Source: Flavobacterium frigoritolerans (lineage in GTDB: Bacteria; Bacteroidota; Bacteroidia; Flavobacteriales; Flavobacteriaceae). From it: DNA of 64,000 bases. This document shows positions 54,534 through 63,255 of this stretch, piece after piece. Both the position numbers and the translations under genes were made by a program. The stretch is from the NCBI RefSeq assembly GCF_025847275.1, contig NZ_JAOZEV010000004.1, positions 124,001 through 188,000 of the forward strand, in the 5' to 3' direction. The notes below the pieces were generated by a model, which saw only the letters and a program-made list of their open reading frames with translations, made no database searches and had not been told where the DNA came from. Within the stretch, counting starts at the first letter, position 1; every line of letters begins with the position of its first letter.

Positions 54534-54624
54534 ATCTTGGTTTGATGAGAAATTCATTATTTATAAAAAAAAGATTGCTGATTCTGATATTTTGTATATT
54601 GCTTTCTATTATAATTAAAAAAAA

Positions 54625-55260
54625 ATGGAAAAAATTAATGATTCAATTTTAAAGGGTTTACAAGAAAAGGAAAAGGAAGTTAAAGAAGCGGTTATTCAAG
54701 ATTTAGAAGAATCGCAAAATGAAACTTACTTAGCTTTTTATAATTTATGGAAGAATCAGATTAGGAAAGATAATATTAATTTGATGTTTGAAGAGTTAAA
54801 GTTGAATACTGATAAATACTGGTTAGCTGATAAATACAATAATGATATTGAAAAAAGTTTCAATATGATTTATTTCGAACATGGAGGTTTGTATGGCGGA
54901 GAATTAGAAGCTTTTGCGATTGATTTTAATTATTCAAATAACGAATTACCAGAATTTAAAATCATGGACGATAGATTGGAATATTTAGAGAATATTTCTT
55001 GTTTGCCAGCTTTTATTTCGCCTACTTTATATCATTTAACAGAAAACATACAAGGAGAAGAAGATAATTTTGATGATTTTCTTGATGTAAATAATATTTA
55101 TGAACTATTTGAAGCTACAGCATTAGTAGAAATAAATAAATTGTTTGAAAAGGCAAATGAGGAAAATATTTTCGAAAAACTTAATTTTAAAAAGCCGTTT
55201 TATTTTGCTGTTGGAGAACATGATGCAGGAGCGCCAAAATTAATTTATGTTGTTGAGTAA
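54625..55260 (+). CDS. Hypothetical protein, acidic, cytoplasmic
   Basis: A 211-residue acidic protein with no signal peptide or membrane span. The N-terminus is a long charged helix (KEKEVKEAVIQDLEESQNE). The middle has HGGLYGGELEAFAIDFNYSN, and the C-terminus ends in PFYFAVGEHDAGAPKLIYVV. I do not recognise a family; size, acidity and orphan setting are like those of immunity-type or SMI1-like proteins, but no toxin gene accompanies it. The ATG follows a poly-A stretch. Confidence 0.55.
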   Translation: MEKINDSILKGLQEKEKEVKEAVIQDLEESQNETYLAFYNLWKNQIRKDNINLMFEELKLNTDKYWLADKYNNDIEKSFNMIYFEHGGLYGGELEAFAIDFNYSNNELPEFKIMDDRLEYLENISCLPAFISPTLYHLTENIQGEEDNFDDFLDVNNIYELFEATALVEINKLFEKANEENIFEKLNFKKPFYFAVGEHDAGAPKLIYVVE

Positions 55261-55288
55261 AATCTACAAATCACCAATTTATTAAAAA

Positions 55289-55747
55289 ATGACAATCAAA
55301 GAAGCAAATTCATACGACCATGAGATCCTCACAGAAATCACTAAAAAGTCAAAAGCATTTTGGGGATATTCAGGTGAGCAAATTGAAGTTTGGTCTGAAT
55401 TTTTAACGGTTTCTAAAGAATATATCGAAACTAATCCTGTTTATAATTTAATAGTTGAAGATAAAATTATCGGATATTATTCCTTCTTCCACGAAAGTGA
55501 AAATACTATAAAGCTAGATAACTTGTTTGTTTTTCCTGAATTTATCGGGAAAGGTTTTGGGAAAGTATTACTGAATGATTTTCTGAATAGATTAAAGGAT
55601 ATTGGCGTTCAAAAAGTAGTTCTAAACTCAGAACCAAATGCCGAAGCTTTTTATACAAAATTCGGATTTGTGAAAATTGGTCAAATAGAAACTTCGATTA
55701 AAGATAGATTTTTACCCATAATGGAATTGAATCTTGAAGGAAAATGA
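55289..55747 (+). CDS. GNAT-family N-acetyltransferase
   Basis: A 152-residue GNAT fold. The acetyl-CoA loop is FVFPEFIGKGFGKVLLNDFL (about 87-106), followed by VVLNSEPNAEAFYTKFGFVKIG, typical of motif B. The substrate is unknown. It starts 28 bases after the previous gene and shares its terminator at 55793-55826, so the two may form a small transcript. Confidence 0.88.
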   Translation: MTIKEANSYDHEILTEITKKSKAFWGYSGEQIEVWSEFLTVSKEYIETNPVYNLIVEDKIIGYYSFFHESENTIKLDNLFVFPEFIGKGFGKVLLNDFLNRLKDIGVQKVVLNSEPNAEAFYTKFGFVKIGQIETSIKDRFLPIMELNLEGK

Positions 55748-55792
55748 TTGATTTTTTTGAGTTTTTTGTTAGAAATGACAATATTGCGCATA

Positions 55793-55826
55793 AAAAAACC
55801 GAAGCTTAATAAAACTTCGGTTTTTC
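55793..55826. terminator. Intrinsic terminator, bidirectional
   Basis: AAAAAACCGAAG pairs with CTTCGGTTTTT around TTAATAAAA-type loop bases. It lies between converging genes. Confidence 0.88.
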
Positions 55827-55849
55827 TATAAATATATCTTTCGCAAAAA

Positions 55850-56257
55850 TTATTTCTCGCTCAATAACTTCTCTAAAAGGGCAACTTTTTCTTTTTCAGC
55901 CTGAACCAATCGTTCATAAAGTTTTTCATTCTTATCAAAAGCTTCAAGAAGTTTATCTAATGGATTAAAAGTACAGTGGTTATTTTTTATAGAAGAAGAA
56001 TCATTATGATAAGTATTTCCAATAATATTAAAAACAGCTTCTTCAGAAAAGTTTTTTATTACTTCGGAAGGAACTCCCAAAGCTTCGGCAATTGCTTTTA
56101 GTTTTTCGTCATCAACACTTTCGCTTCCTTCAATATTAGAAATAGATTGTTGGCTTACCCCAATTGCAAAAGCAAGTGCTTCTTGTTTCATATTCCTAAG
56201 CTCTCTGATTCGGCTAATGTTTCTTCCGATATGTCTAGGTTTTGTTTCTGTGCTCAT
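55850..56257 (-). CDS. XRE-family transcriptional regulator
   Basis: A 135-residue protein. The N-terminal Cro/CI helix-turn-helix is at about 10-70 (IGRNISRIRELRNMKQEALA, VSQQSISNIEGSESVDDEKL). The C-terminal helix ends KLYERLVQAEKEKVALLEKL, a coiled coil that probably dimerises. This layout is common in Bacteroidota as a lone regulator. A small hairpin (CCGAA-GTAA-TTCGG, 56422-56435) in the divergent upstream region could be an operator or part of the next gene's leader. Confidence 0.85.
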   Translation of the reverse strand: MSTETKPRHIGRNISRIRELRNMKQEALAFAIGVSQQSISNIEGSESVDDEKLKAIAEALGVPSEVIKNFSEEAVFNIIGNTYHNDSSSIKNNHCTFNPLDKLLEAFDKNEKLYERLVQAEKEKVALLEKLLSEK

Positions 56258-56451
56258 AGTTCAAAGATATTTAAAATTCTTTTACCTTTTTGGTTTTGGT
56301 AGAAAACAAGTCCTCGTTTGTGAGATACATTTTGTAATTTGTTTTCAGGATTGTAAAAATACAATTTTTCTGATTATTATTGATTTTGATAGTAGAATTG
56401 CGTAATCTTGACATAGTAAATCCGAAGTAATTCGGCTTAATAAAGAATAAA

Positions 56452-57798
56452 ATGAATAAGTTAGGTTTTGAATTAATTACGATTAAAGAAGTTAAAATAG
56501 AATATCCTTTTTTAGTAGAGCGTGAAGGCTTTGATTATTTTGAAGAATGGGAAGATCAGGATTTCTTTCTTGTGGCAAATGGGAACGTGAATTTTGAAGG
56601 TAATTTTTATTTAGATCTTTATGAGGATAAAGAGAAAAAATGGCTTACGAATATACTAAATCTGTCATTAAAAGAAATTGATACCAGAAGAATCGAAGGA
56701 ATTTTAATAAACGGAGATTTCTCTATAAACGGAACAATTATAAATGCCGAAGGAGATTATGGTCCTTATATCTATATTAATGGGGATGTTGCTTGCCAGA
56801 GTATGTTATTAGGTGGTTCTTATGTTGAGATAAAAGGCAATGTTAAGGCAAAGGAAGTTGTAATGACTTCTTATAATCATGGTAATTTTAAATGTGAAGG
56901 TCTTATAGAAGCTCCAGTATTTATAGTCGAAGATCATTATACAATATTTGCTGAGCGTAAAAATGATTTGTTTTATTACAATGATAAGACTGACGATTTT
57001 GATGCTAAAAACGAATGCGAATATGATGAAGTTTCTGGTGAGGATATTATCTCAGCTGAATTGCGAAAACATCTTGATAATCCGTTAATAGAAACTTTCG
57101 AAGAATTAAAACGGGAACTAGAATTTGGAGAATTGATTTTAAAACAAAATAATCCTCCAGCTAAAAATTACGAATATTGGCACAAAAGAGTATTGTTAAA
57201 TTATAGAGATCTTAAATTGGTTCCTAAAGAATTTAAAACCGAGGAACTTTGTAACCTGGCATTAAATAGTAGCTATCATGCTTTGCCATTTATTGATGAG
57301 AACTTAATAACTGTTGAATTCTGCGATAAATTAGTTGGCAAAGATGGTTTTGCAATTCAAGTTATTCCGGATGAATTTATAACAAAAGAACTTTGTTTTA
57401 AAGCCGCTGAAAGTGGAACAATGTTAAGGTTAATTCCAGAAGAATATTATTCTGAAGAATTGATTCTGTTAGTTTTTAAGAAAGGAAAACATCAACCGGA
57501 TATTAATGATGTTCCTTCTGAGTTTATTACCGAAAGTTTGCTCGAAGAATATGTAAAAATAGGAAAAGGTTTGTGGCTTGATAAGGCTTGTAAAGAAAAT
57601 GAAATGGATAAATTATCTATTCTAAAAAAAGTAGTTGATTCGGGAATCGAATATTTGGATACTGTTTTAGGAAATCATTTTAGTAAAGAAATAGTTGATT
57701 ATGCTTTTTCTATTTATGGTAGTAAAAACAAAGAGGAATGGAATAAATATGTTCAAAAACACAATGTTAAATTTGAGCGTTTGGGTTTAAAATATTAG
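56452..57798 (+). CDS. Beta-helix (bactofilin-like) protein fused to DUF4116-like repeats
   Basis: A 448-residue protein. The region about 45-165 looks like a polymer-forming right-handed beta-helix, with regular short strands and turns: RIEGILINGDFSINGTIINA, YIYINGDVACQSMLLGG, YVEIKGNVKAKEVV. The C-terminal part (about 240-430) contains repeats of the DUF4116 kind (LVPKEFKTEELCNLAL, VIPDEFITKELCFKAAESG, LIPEEYYSEELILLVFKKG, DVPSEFITESLLEEYVK). No signal peptide or membrane span is present. I do not know the function; a cytoplasmic scaffold is a guess from the helix part. It lies between a lone regulator and the paralogous membrane protein pair. Confidence 0.6.
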   Translation: MNKLGFELITIKEVKIEYPFLVEREGFDYFEEWEDQDFFLVANGNVNFEGNFYLDLYEDKEKKWLTNILNLSLKEIDTRRIEGILINGDFSINGTIINAEGDYGPYIYINGDVACQSMLLGGSYVEIKGNVKAKEVVMTSYNHGNFKCEGLIEAPVFIVEDHYTIFAERKNDLFYYNDKTDDFDAKNECEYDEVSGEDIISAELRKHLDNPLIETFEELKRELEFGELILKQNNPPAKNYEYWHKRVLLNYRDLKLVPKEFKTEELCNLALNSSYHALPFIDENLITVEFCDKLVGKDGFAIQVIPDEFITKELCFKAAESGTMLRLIPEEYYSEELILLVFKKGKHQPDINDVPSEFITESLLEEYVKIGKGLWLDKACKENEMDKLSILKKVVDSGIEYLDTVLGNHFSKEIVDYAFSIYGSKNKEEWNKYVQKHNVKFERLGLKY

Positions 57799-57818
57799 TT
57801 GTAATTATATTAAATAGA

Positions 57819-57923
57819 TTGAAAAAATATTTAAAATATCTGATTTATCTCTTTCTGGCTTTTGTCGTGATTGCAGGTGATGGTGCTTTAGATTTTCAAT
57901 CAAAATTATACAGAGCAGCATAA
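57819..57923 (+). CDS. Possible short membrane peptide or gene remnant
   Basis: A TTG-started ORF of 34 residues (MKKYLKYLIYLFLAFVVIAG...) looks like a basic start plus one hydrophobic helix and ends QSKLYRAA. It resembles the beginning of an exported or membrane-anchored protein cut short after the anchor, so a decayed gene is as likely as a real peptide. The rest of the 57799-58197 gap is AT-rich with the hairpin at 57952-57986. Confidence 0.25.
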   Translation: MKKYLKYLIYLFLAFVVIAGDGALDFQSKLYRAA

Positions 57924-57951
57924 GAGAGATTGATGATTAGTTTATGTGTAA

Positions 57952-57986
57952 AATCTTTGTCGAAATTTAAAACTTTGACAAAGATT
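57952..57986. terminator. Hairpin, terminator-like
   Basis: AATCTTTGTC (57952-57961) pairs perfectly with GACAAAGATT (57977-57986) and is followed by CTTTAT. It may end transcription from the 56452 gene. Confidence 0.55.
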
Positions 57987-58197
57987 CTTTATGGCTAATT
58001 GAGGTTTTAATCACTAAATTTAAATAAGCTACTATTTTTTTTACAAGAATAGCTTTGTTAATCAGTTGATTGTGAATTATGTAGTTTAATAGTTAAAATT
58101 GATTTTATTTTGCTTTTAAAAAATTAATTTTAATGCTAAATGTTAAATTTTTTTTAATAGTTTTGGGCAAATTCCTACACAAGGGCTAATCTTACTT

Positions 58198-59472
58198 ATG
58201 GACAGAAAAACCAAATTTTTTAAAACTGTATTATTACTTCAATTTGTTCTCGTTCTTTTGCTTGGTGCTTTGAGTTTAATGAATTTTAGAAAACAAAAGC
58301 TCCTTAATATCAGAGGTCTTCATCCATACGAATTTAATTATGGATATGCTGTTCCCTTAATTTTATTTGTTGTTTGTCTCGTTATTTTAATTCCCTATTT
58401 ATTTTTAAAACAACAAGATGTTGTAGAAGATGAAGCTGGTATGCAGAAGAAAATTCGTCAGCAAAATTTTTGGAAATTTGCGTTTTATTGTAATGTTTTC
58501 TTTGTAGTGATCATTACAATCTTTACAATAGCAATTTCTCGTAAAGATCCATTTATTATAGATCAGGCTATTGCTTTCTATGGTTTAGTTTTTTTGAGAT
58601 CTCTACTTGTTATTATATTGAGTTTAGTAACTGCTTCGTTTTTGTTGTCAGCAGGAATTTATTGGAAAACAAATAAAACAATGGGAGTTGTTATTCTCTT
58701 ATTTGGTTTTTTAATTATTTGTATTTCATTGGTTTATGAAGCTGCTTTTGCATCTATGTTTATGAGAAACTCTGAAGTTTATATTAATAGAAGAGATGAA
58801 AAAGGGCTTTCGTCAGATGCTGCTCAAGTATCAGAAGATTATGTAGAAGAAAGTGAAGAAATAGATACGGAAGTGGTAAAGTCTAAATTGATCTCGTCTT
58901 GGAATTCTTTAATTCAGGATTGGGGAGGACTTGAAGGTAAGTATGATTTTTATGATGTTAGAATTTTGATTGGCAGAAGCCTAGATGATCATATTACTGA
59001 AAACGACTATTATTATGTGGTTCAATATATTGATAATTTAAGAGAACGTCCTGATGAACTTTATTCAGGATTCGAAAATTACAGATCGGTTATTTATAGT
59101 ATTATTTCGCCAGAAACGTATCGCATTGCTAATTTTGATAAAATTGTAGATGGTTTATTGTTGACCTACGAAGATATAGGTGCAGAGAATCAAAAATTAG
59201 ATGAAATTTATAAAAGCATGAATGTTTCTTATGATACTCCCAGACCTAATATGGAACAATATTATTCGGAATTTGAGAAACATTTCTCTTCAGAAACTAT
59301 CCGAAAACTTCAGGATTATAAGTTTTCTAATGGCGCTAAGTTTCAGGATTCTGATCTAATATGGTTTTACAGTTTTTGGGCCAGAAGAAATCATGAAGGG
59401 AATATAGAAGAGATTGCTATAATTTTAAATGAAATAAAAGAATATTACAACCAAAACCAAAGCAAAGAATGA
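58198..59472 (+). CDS. Multi-span membrane protein, tandem paralogue 1
   Basis: A 424-residue protein with about five membrane spans in the first half (about 9-29, 49-69, 92-112, 126-150, 160-182). An acidic linker (about 205-220, EDYVEESEEIDTE) and a soluble helical domain (about 222-424) follow. The soluble domain ends DLIWFYSFWARRNHEGNIEE. I do not recognise the family. It is clearly homologous to the next gene: SFWARR, IVDxLLxxxxDI and EIYKxM occur in the same order. The start codon of that gene overlaps its stop (ATGA), so both are co-translated. Confidence 0.65.
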   Translation: MDRKTKFFKTVLLLQFVLVLLLGALSLMNFRKQKLLNIRGLHPYEFNYGYAVPLILFVVCLVILIPYLFLKQQDVVEDEAGMQKKIRQQNFWKFAFYCNVFFVVIITIFTIAISRKDPFIIDQAIAFYGLVFLRSLLVIILSLVTASFLLSAGIYWKTNKTMGVVILLFGFLIICISLVYEAAFASMFMRNSEVYINRRDEKGLSSDAAQVSEDYVEESEEIDTEVVKSKLISSWNSLIQDWGGLEGKYDFYDVRILIGRSLDDHITENDYYYVVQYIDNLRERPDELYSGFENYRSVIYSIISPETYRIANFDKIVDGLLLTYEDIGAENQKLDEIYKSMNVSYDTPRPNMEQYYSEFEKHFSSETIRKLQDYKFSNGAKFQDSDLIWFYSFWARRNHEGNIEEIAIILNEIKEYYNQNQSKE

Positions 59473-60791
59473 TAAAATCGTATAAAATAATTATAATAAC
59501 TCAGTTTATAATGTTACTGATTTTTAGTTTTGGGTTTTACAGGGTAGAAAATGATAGTGATATTCCATTAATTCCAGCAGTTCAGCTAATGTTAATTGGT
59601 TTTTCGCCTTTAATTTTATTGGGAATTTCGATTATAATCCAGAAAATGATAGTTGCTGTTATTCATTCAGATTCGGCAAACAATGAAACAAATAAGGAAG
59701 TACCAAATGATGAGTTTTGGAAGGTTTCTTTTCGTGTCAGTGTAATTTTTGGTGCTCTAACTTTTTTTTTATCTATTCTTGCTGTCGTTTTAAAGTTAAA
59801 AGTTGGAGTTGTTAACTATGATTATGTAAATAGGTTTTTTGTTTCTTTAGGGATTTTAATTATTTCCAGTTTAGTTGTAAGTCTTTTTTTAAGAATAAAA
59901 GAGTCAGTTAGTGAAATAACAAAACTTCTGGGTTATTTAATGCTCTTTATTTCAATAATTATTTTTACAGTTTGCTTATATATATCTATAGTAAACGTAC
60001 TAACAATACGGTCTTATGGAGGTGAAAATGTAGTAGAATCTTTAAATTATGTTCCAGAAACAGAGGAGGTTTCTGTTTCTGAGGAGGTTGAAAGTGAAGG
60101 TGAGGAAGTAGAATCTGATTATTATGGTTTTAGTGGAATGAGTTTTCCAGAAATAAAAACAAACGAATATTTTAAAGATTTATTCGGTGACCAAAAGTAC
60201 GATGATGCCAAAATTCAAGATCTTACTAGGCTCTTTTTGTCAAGTTTTTTAGTATTAGAAAAAGATCAGTCTTTTACAAGTATTCGAATTGCTATTGAAA
60301 GAGGTTTTGCGTATGATGAAGAAATGAAGGTAATTGATAATAAAATAAGGAGGAATCCTGAGGCGATTAAAGAAAGTTTCGATAGTTATAGCCCTTTTCT
60401 TTATGCTTTTGTATCTGATAAAATTTATTTTGAAACAAATTTAAATCTAATTGTAGATGCTCTAATAAAGAGTCATGATGATATTTATGAAGCTGAAAAT
60501 CCCGAACAAGTTTTGGGTGAAATCTATAAGACAATGATTTTTGGCTCTAAAAAAGAGTTTCCTGAATATTATTATAAAGAGATAAATTCGTATGCTTCAG
60601 AAAATGTTTTGAACTTAATAAAGAAAAATGCTGAAACAAATTCAGACGGGGATAATAGCGCTGTAGATTATAGTTCGCAACTTAATACTGTTTGGATTTA
60701 TAGTTTTTGGGCAAGACGATTTAAGGAGAAAAATAGTGATGTTGTATTTGAAATTTTAAAAGAAGTAAGGGAGCATTATGGAGCCAATTAA
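59469..60791 (+). CDS. Multi-span membrane protein, tandem paralogue 2
   Basis: A 440-residue protein with the same design as its upstream neighbour: about five spans in residues 5-180, an acidic linker (about 195-218, rich in Glu), and a soluble domain ending TVWIYSFWARRFKEKNSDVV and EILKEVREHYGAN. By eye the soluble domains are related but well diverged, so the duplication is not recent. Four-base overlap with the upstream stop. The conserved SFWARR motif and coupled translation suggest a hetero-oligomeric membrane complex; this is inference and no role is known. Confidence 0.65.
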   Translation: MIKSYKIIIITQFIMLLIFSFGFYRVENDSDIPLIPAVQLMLIGFSPLILLGISIIIQKMIVAVIHSDSANNETNKEVPNDEFWKVSFRVSVIFGALTFFLSILAVVLKLKVGVVNYDYVNRFFVSLGILIISSLVVSLFLRIKESVSEITKLLGYLMLFISIIIFTVCLYISIVNVLTIRSYGGENVVESLNYVPETEEVSVSEEVESEGEEVESDYYGFSGMSFPEIKTNEYFKDLFGDQKYDDAKIQDLTRLFLSSFLVLEKDQSFTSIRIAIERGFAYDEEMKVIDNKIRRNPEAIKESFDSYSPFLYAFVSDKIYFETNLNLIVDALIKSHDDIYEAENPEQVLGEIYKTMIFGSKKEFPEYYYKEINSYASENVLNLIKKNAETNSDGDNSAVDYSSQLNTVWIYSFWARRFKEKNSDVVFEILKEVREHYGAN

Positions 60792-60803
60792 GAGATTGGC
60801 TAT

Positions 60804-60881
60804 AAAAAAAAACCGAAACATTGAACTGCCCCCAAAAAGTTAGAAACTATTTGGGGGCAGTCTACATTAAGCTTCGGTTTT
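60804..60881. terminator. Terminator arms split by a palindrome that looks like paired IS ends
   Basis: Outer arms AAAACCGAA (60809-60817) and TTCGGTTTT (60873-60881) form a terminator like the one at 55793-55826. Between them ACTGCCCCCAAA (60825-60836) pairs exactly with TTTGGGGGCAGT (60850-60861), continuing inward with one mismatch. The inner part resembles two inverted ends of an IS3-like element (TGAACTGCCCCCAAAAAGTT type) placed head to head without any transposase between them. Confidence 0.65.
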
Positions 60882-60898
60882 ATATTTATTGGAGTTTA

Positions 60899-62260
60899 TT
60901 AATCAATCCATTTGTAGTAACGTGCTCCAATTAAATTTGGTATTTCTTTTTCTATTCGGTCTAAAATCCACTCGTTTTTAGGGGTTCTGATGCTTTGTTT
61001 TTGTTCCTTTTTGTGAAGTCTTTCGTAAGTATTAAAATCGATTTCTACACTTTTGGTTAGGTTTTCAAAGAGTTTAATTTGGCTTAAAGCCGATTGCCAT
61101 TCGGGCTGAATTGTTCCTTCGAAAACTTTTGATTTAGATCCGCTTCCATAAGCAAGAAATCCGAATTTGGTTCCTGATATTTCTTTTTTAGTGTCATAAA
61201 AATGAGCCAAAGTAGATAATAATCCCATAAAAATAGAGCCTGTATATAGATTGCCTATTAATGATGAAGCAAGCTCAGCAGGTTGTAATTTTTCGCTTAT
61301 AAATGCTTTGTATGCTTCGGATTTACTTATTTCTTTTAGCTTGTTTTGGTATTCTGATGTTGATTCCTCTCCTGAAATAATTTTGGATTCACTGTCTAAA
61401 GCGTAAATCTCTGATAACATTCTACGTCCTTGAAAAGAGTAGGGAAGATGCATAATAATGCTATTCCAGTTTTCGTATAAAGTTTCGGTAGTGTTCTTTA
61501 GTTTTTTGAATGAAAAGTATGCGTTGCGAGTACGATCCATATAACACTGATTAGAATATTGTCCGTCAAAAACAGGTTGGTCTTTATGAATTTCAATTTC
61601 AGTTTCTAAATTATCAAACCAAGAATCGTTGTTTTTATTTTTTGTAATTGTTTCTTTTGAGAGACTTCTGTAAGGTTTAAAAAAGTCAAAAACTCCTTTT
61701 GTACTTGTTGCCCAATTTTCATCAAAAGCAATAATTCTAGGGTTTGAAGTTACTAACATTGCTAATGCTCCCGCACCTTGGGTATATTCTCCCGTTGAAT
61801 TTAAATCATATTTAGCAAAATCAGTCGTAACCACTATTGCCTTTTTTGTTGGGTTTAGTTTAATAAAATCAATACAGTTTTGTAAAGCATCAACTCCTCC
61901 GATACAAGCAAAAGTAAAATCGACAACATCACATTCAGACAAAGTATCTTCGCCAAATTTTTGCTCCATTAATGCAATCAAAAAAGAGCTAATAGGTTTT
62001 GAATTATCTATTGCACTTTCGGTTCCTACATAAATTCGGCTTATTTCATTTAGGTTTATTTGATTTTCGGTAATTAGTTTTGTTAGCGCATTTGCACCAA
62101 AAACTACTGTATCTTGATAAGTATCTGGAAGGGTCATTTTGATTAAACCCAAGCCTTTTTCTAATTTTTCGGGTTCGATATTTCTGGCTGTAGCCAAAGT
62201 TTTTATGGGCAAATGTATGTTGGCTACATCAAAAGAAATAGCATCAATTCCTGTTTTCAT
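60899..62260 (-). CDS. Hydroxymethylglutaryl-CoA synthase
   Basis: A 453-residue thiolase-fold enzyme (EC 2.3.3.10) that joins acetyl-CoA and acetoacetyl-CoA to HMG-CoA, the entry to the mevalonate route of isoprenoid synthesis. The catalytic residues are Glu81 (GTESAID), Cys119 (DFTFACIGG) and His271 (HLPYSFQGR). The C-terminal GSGSKSKVFEG is also typical. It is longer than the roughly 390-residue Gram-positive enzymes, as in other Bacteroidota. Some Flavobacteria use the mevalonate pathway; no other pathway gene is in the window. It is divergent from sdhC across a 318-base AT-rich gap. Confidence 0.92.
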   Translation of the reverse strand: MKTGIDAISFDVANIHLPIKTLATARNIEPEKLEKGLGLIKMTLPDTYQDTVVFGANALTKLITENQINLNEISRIYVGTESAIDNSKPISSFLIALMEQKFGEDTLSECDVVDFTFACIGGVDALQNCIDFIKLNPTKKAIVVTTDFAKYDLNSTGEYTQGAGALAMLVTSNPRIIAFDENWATSTKGVFDFFKPYRSLSKETITKNKNNDSWFDNLETEIEIHKDQPVFDGQYSNQCYMDRTRNAYFSFKKLKNTTETLYENWNSIIMHLPYSFQGRRMLSEIYALDSESKIISGEESTSEYQNKLKEISKSEAYKAFISEKLQPAELASSLIGNLYTGSIFMGLLSTLAHFYDTKKEISGTKFGFLAYGSGSKSKVFEGTIQPEWQSALSQIKLFENLTKSVEIDFNTYERLHKKEQKQSIRTPKNEWILDRIEKEIPNLIGARYYKWID

Positions 62261-62515
62261 TCTGGTTTTTTTGAGGCGATAAAGGTAAAATTAAGCTTTC
62301 AGACTTTGGTTATTTTAAATAGATAAAATTCGGGTTTAGGACACTTTTGAGGAAAATAAATTAAAAAGCTGAAAAAAATAGCAATTTGGTAATTACATAA
62401 AAAGCAAGAATTATGTATGTCGAAATTCTTTTGAAACTTATTTTGTTGTTTTTAAATTAATTGCAAAGAAGTCTGCGAAAACTCTTTAAACTCATTATAA
62501 ATAAGAGCGAAATGG

Positions 62516-62546
62516 TTGTAGTTCATTAGTATTTAAGTTATTTTTG
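62516..62546 (+). promoter_or_regulatory. sdhCAB promoter
   Basis: TTG (62516-62518), a 20-base spacer and TATTTTTG (62539-62546) match the Bacteroidota housekeeping consensus. The ATG of sdhC is 32 bases beyond. The remainder of the 62261-62578 gap shows no other feature I can support. Confidence 0.75.
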
Positions 62547-62578
62547 TATAATTTTTTAAAACAAACTATTAAACACTT

Positions 62579-63244
62579 ATGGCACAATCTGCACTATTGA
62601 ATGCTTCCATCTTAAAGAAAGTGGCTATGGCTCTTTCGGGAATATTCTTAATCACGTTTTTAGCGCTGCATGTTTCTTTAAATTTTATTTCTATAATTAG
62701 TGAAGAGGTTTTTAATCAGGCTTCTCACTTTATGGGGTATAATCCGCTGATTCAATATGTAATGCAGCCAGTTTTGGCAATCGGAGTAATTTTCCATTTT
62801 GTAATGGGATTTATACTGACTCTTCAAAATAGCGCTGCAAGACCAATTGCTTATGCAAAATACAATGGAGCAGCAAATGCTTCTTGGACTTCTAGAAATA
62901 TGATTATTTCTGGATTGGTTATTTTGGCATTCTTAGGATTACATTTTTATGATTTTTGGATTCCAGAGGTCGCATACAAATATGTAGCAGGTACTGCACC
63001 CGACGCTACAAGATATTACGGAGAATTGGTTCATAAGTTTCATGACCCAATCCGTACAGGATTATATTGTATTTCTTTTGTGTTATTAGGATTTCACCTA
63101 TGGCACGGATTCAGTTCTTCTCTTCAATCTATGGGAATGAACAACAAGTACTCTAGATCTTTAAGTAGATTCGGTTATGGATTTGCGGTAGTAGTACCAG
63201 CACTTTTCGTGATAATCGCATTATTTCATCATTTCAATAATTAA
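62579..63244 (+). CDS. sdhC: Succinate dehydrogenase cytochrome b subunit
   Basis: A 221-residue membrane subunit with five spans (about 15-35, 60-82, 105-125, 155-178, 195-215) and conserved histidines for haem (ALHVSLNF, VIFHFVMGF, GLHFYDF, GFHLWHGF). It is the single-polypeptide cytochrome b558 type used by Bacteroidota, in place of separate SdhC and SdhD. It anchors the flavoprotein and iron-sulphur subunits and passes electrons to menaquinone. sdhA follows after 11 bases. Confidence 0.95.
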   Translation: MAQSALLNASILKKVAMALSGIFLITFLALHVSLNFISIISEEVFNQASHFMGYNPLIQYVMQPVLAIGVIFHFVMGFILTLQNSAARPIAYAKYNGAANASWTSRNMIISGLVILAFLGLHFYDFWIPEVAYKYVAGTAPDATRYYGELVHKFHDPIRTGLYCISFVLLGFHLWHGFSSSLQSMGMNNKYSRSLSRFGYGFAVVVPALFVIIALFHHFNN

Positions 63245-63255
63245 TATAAATTATA

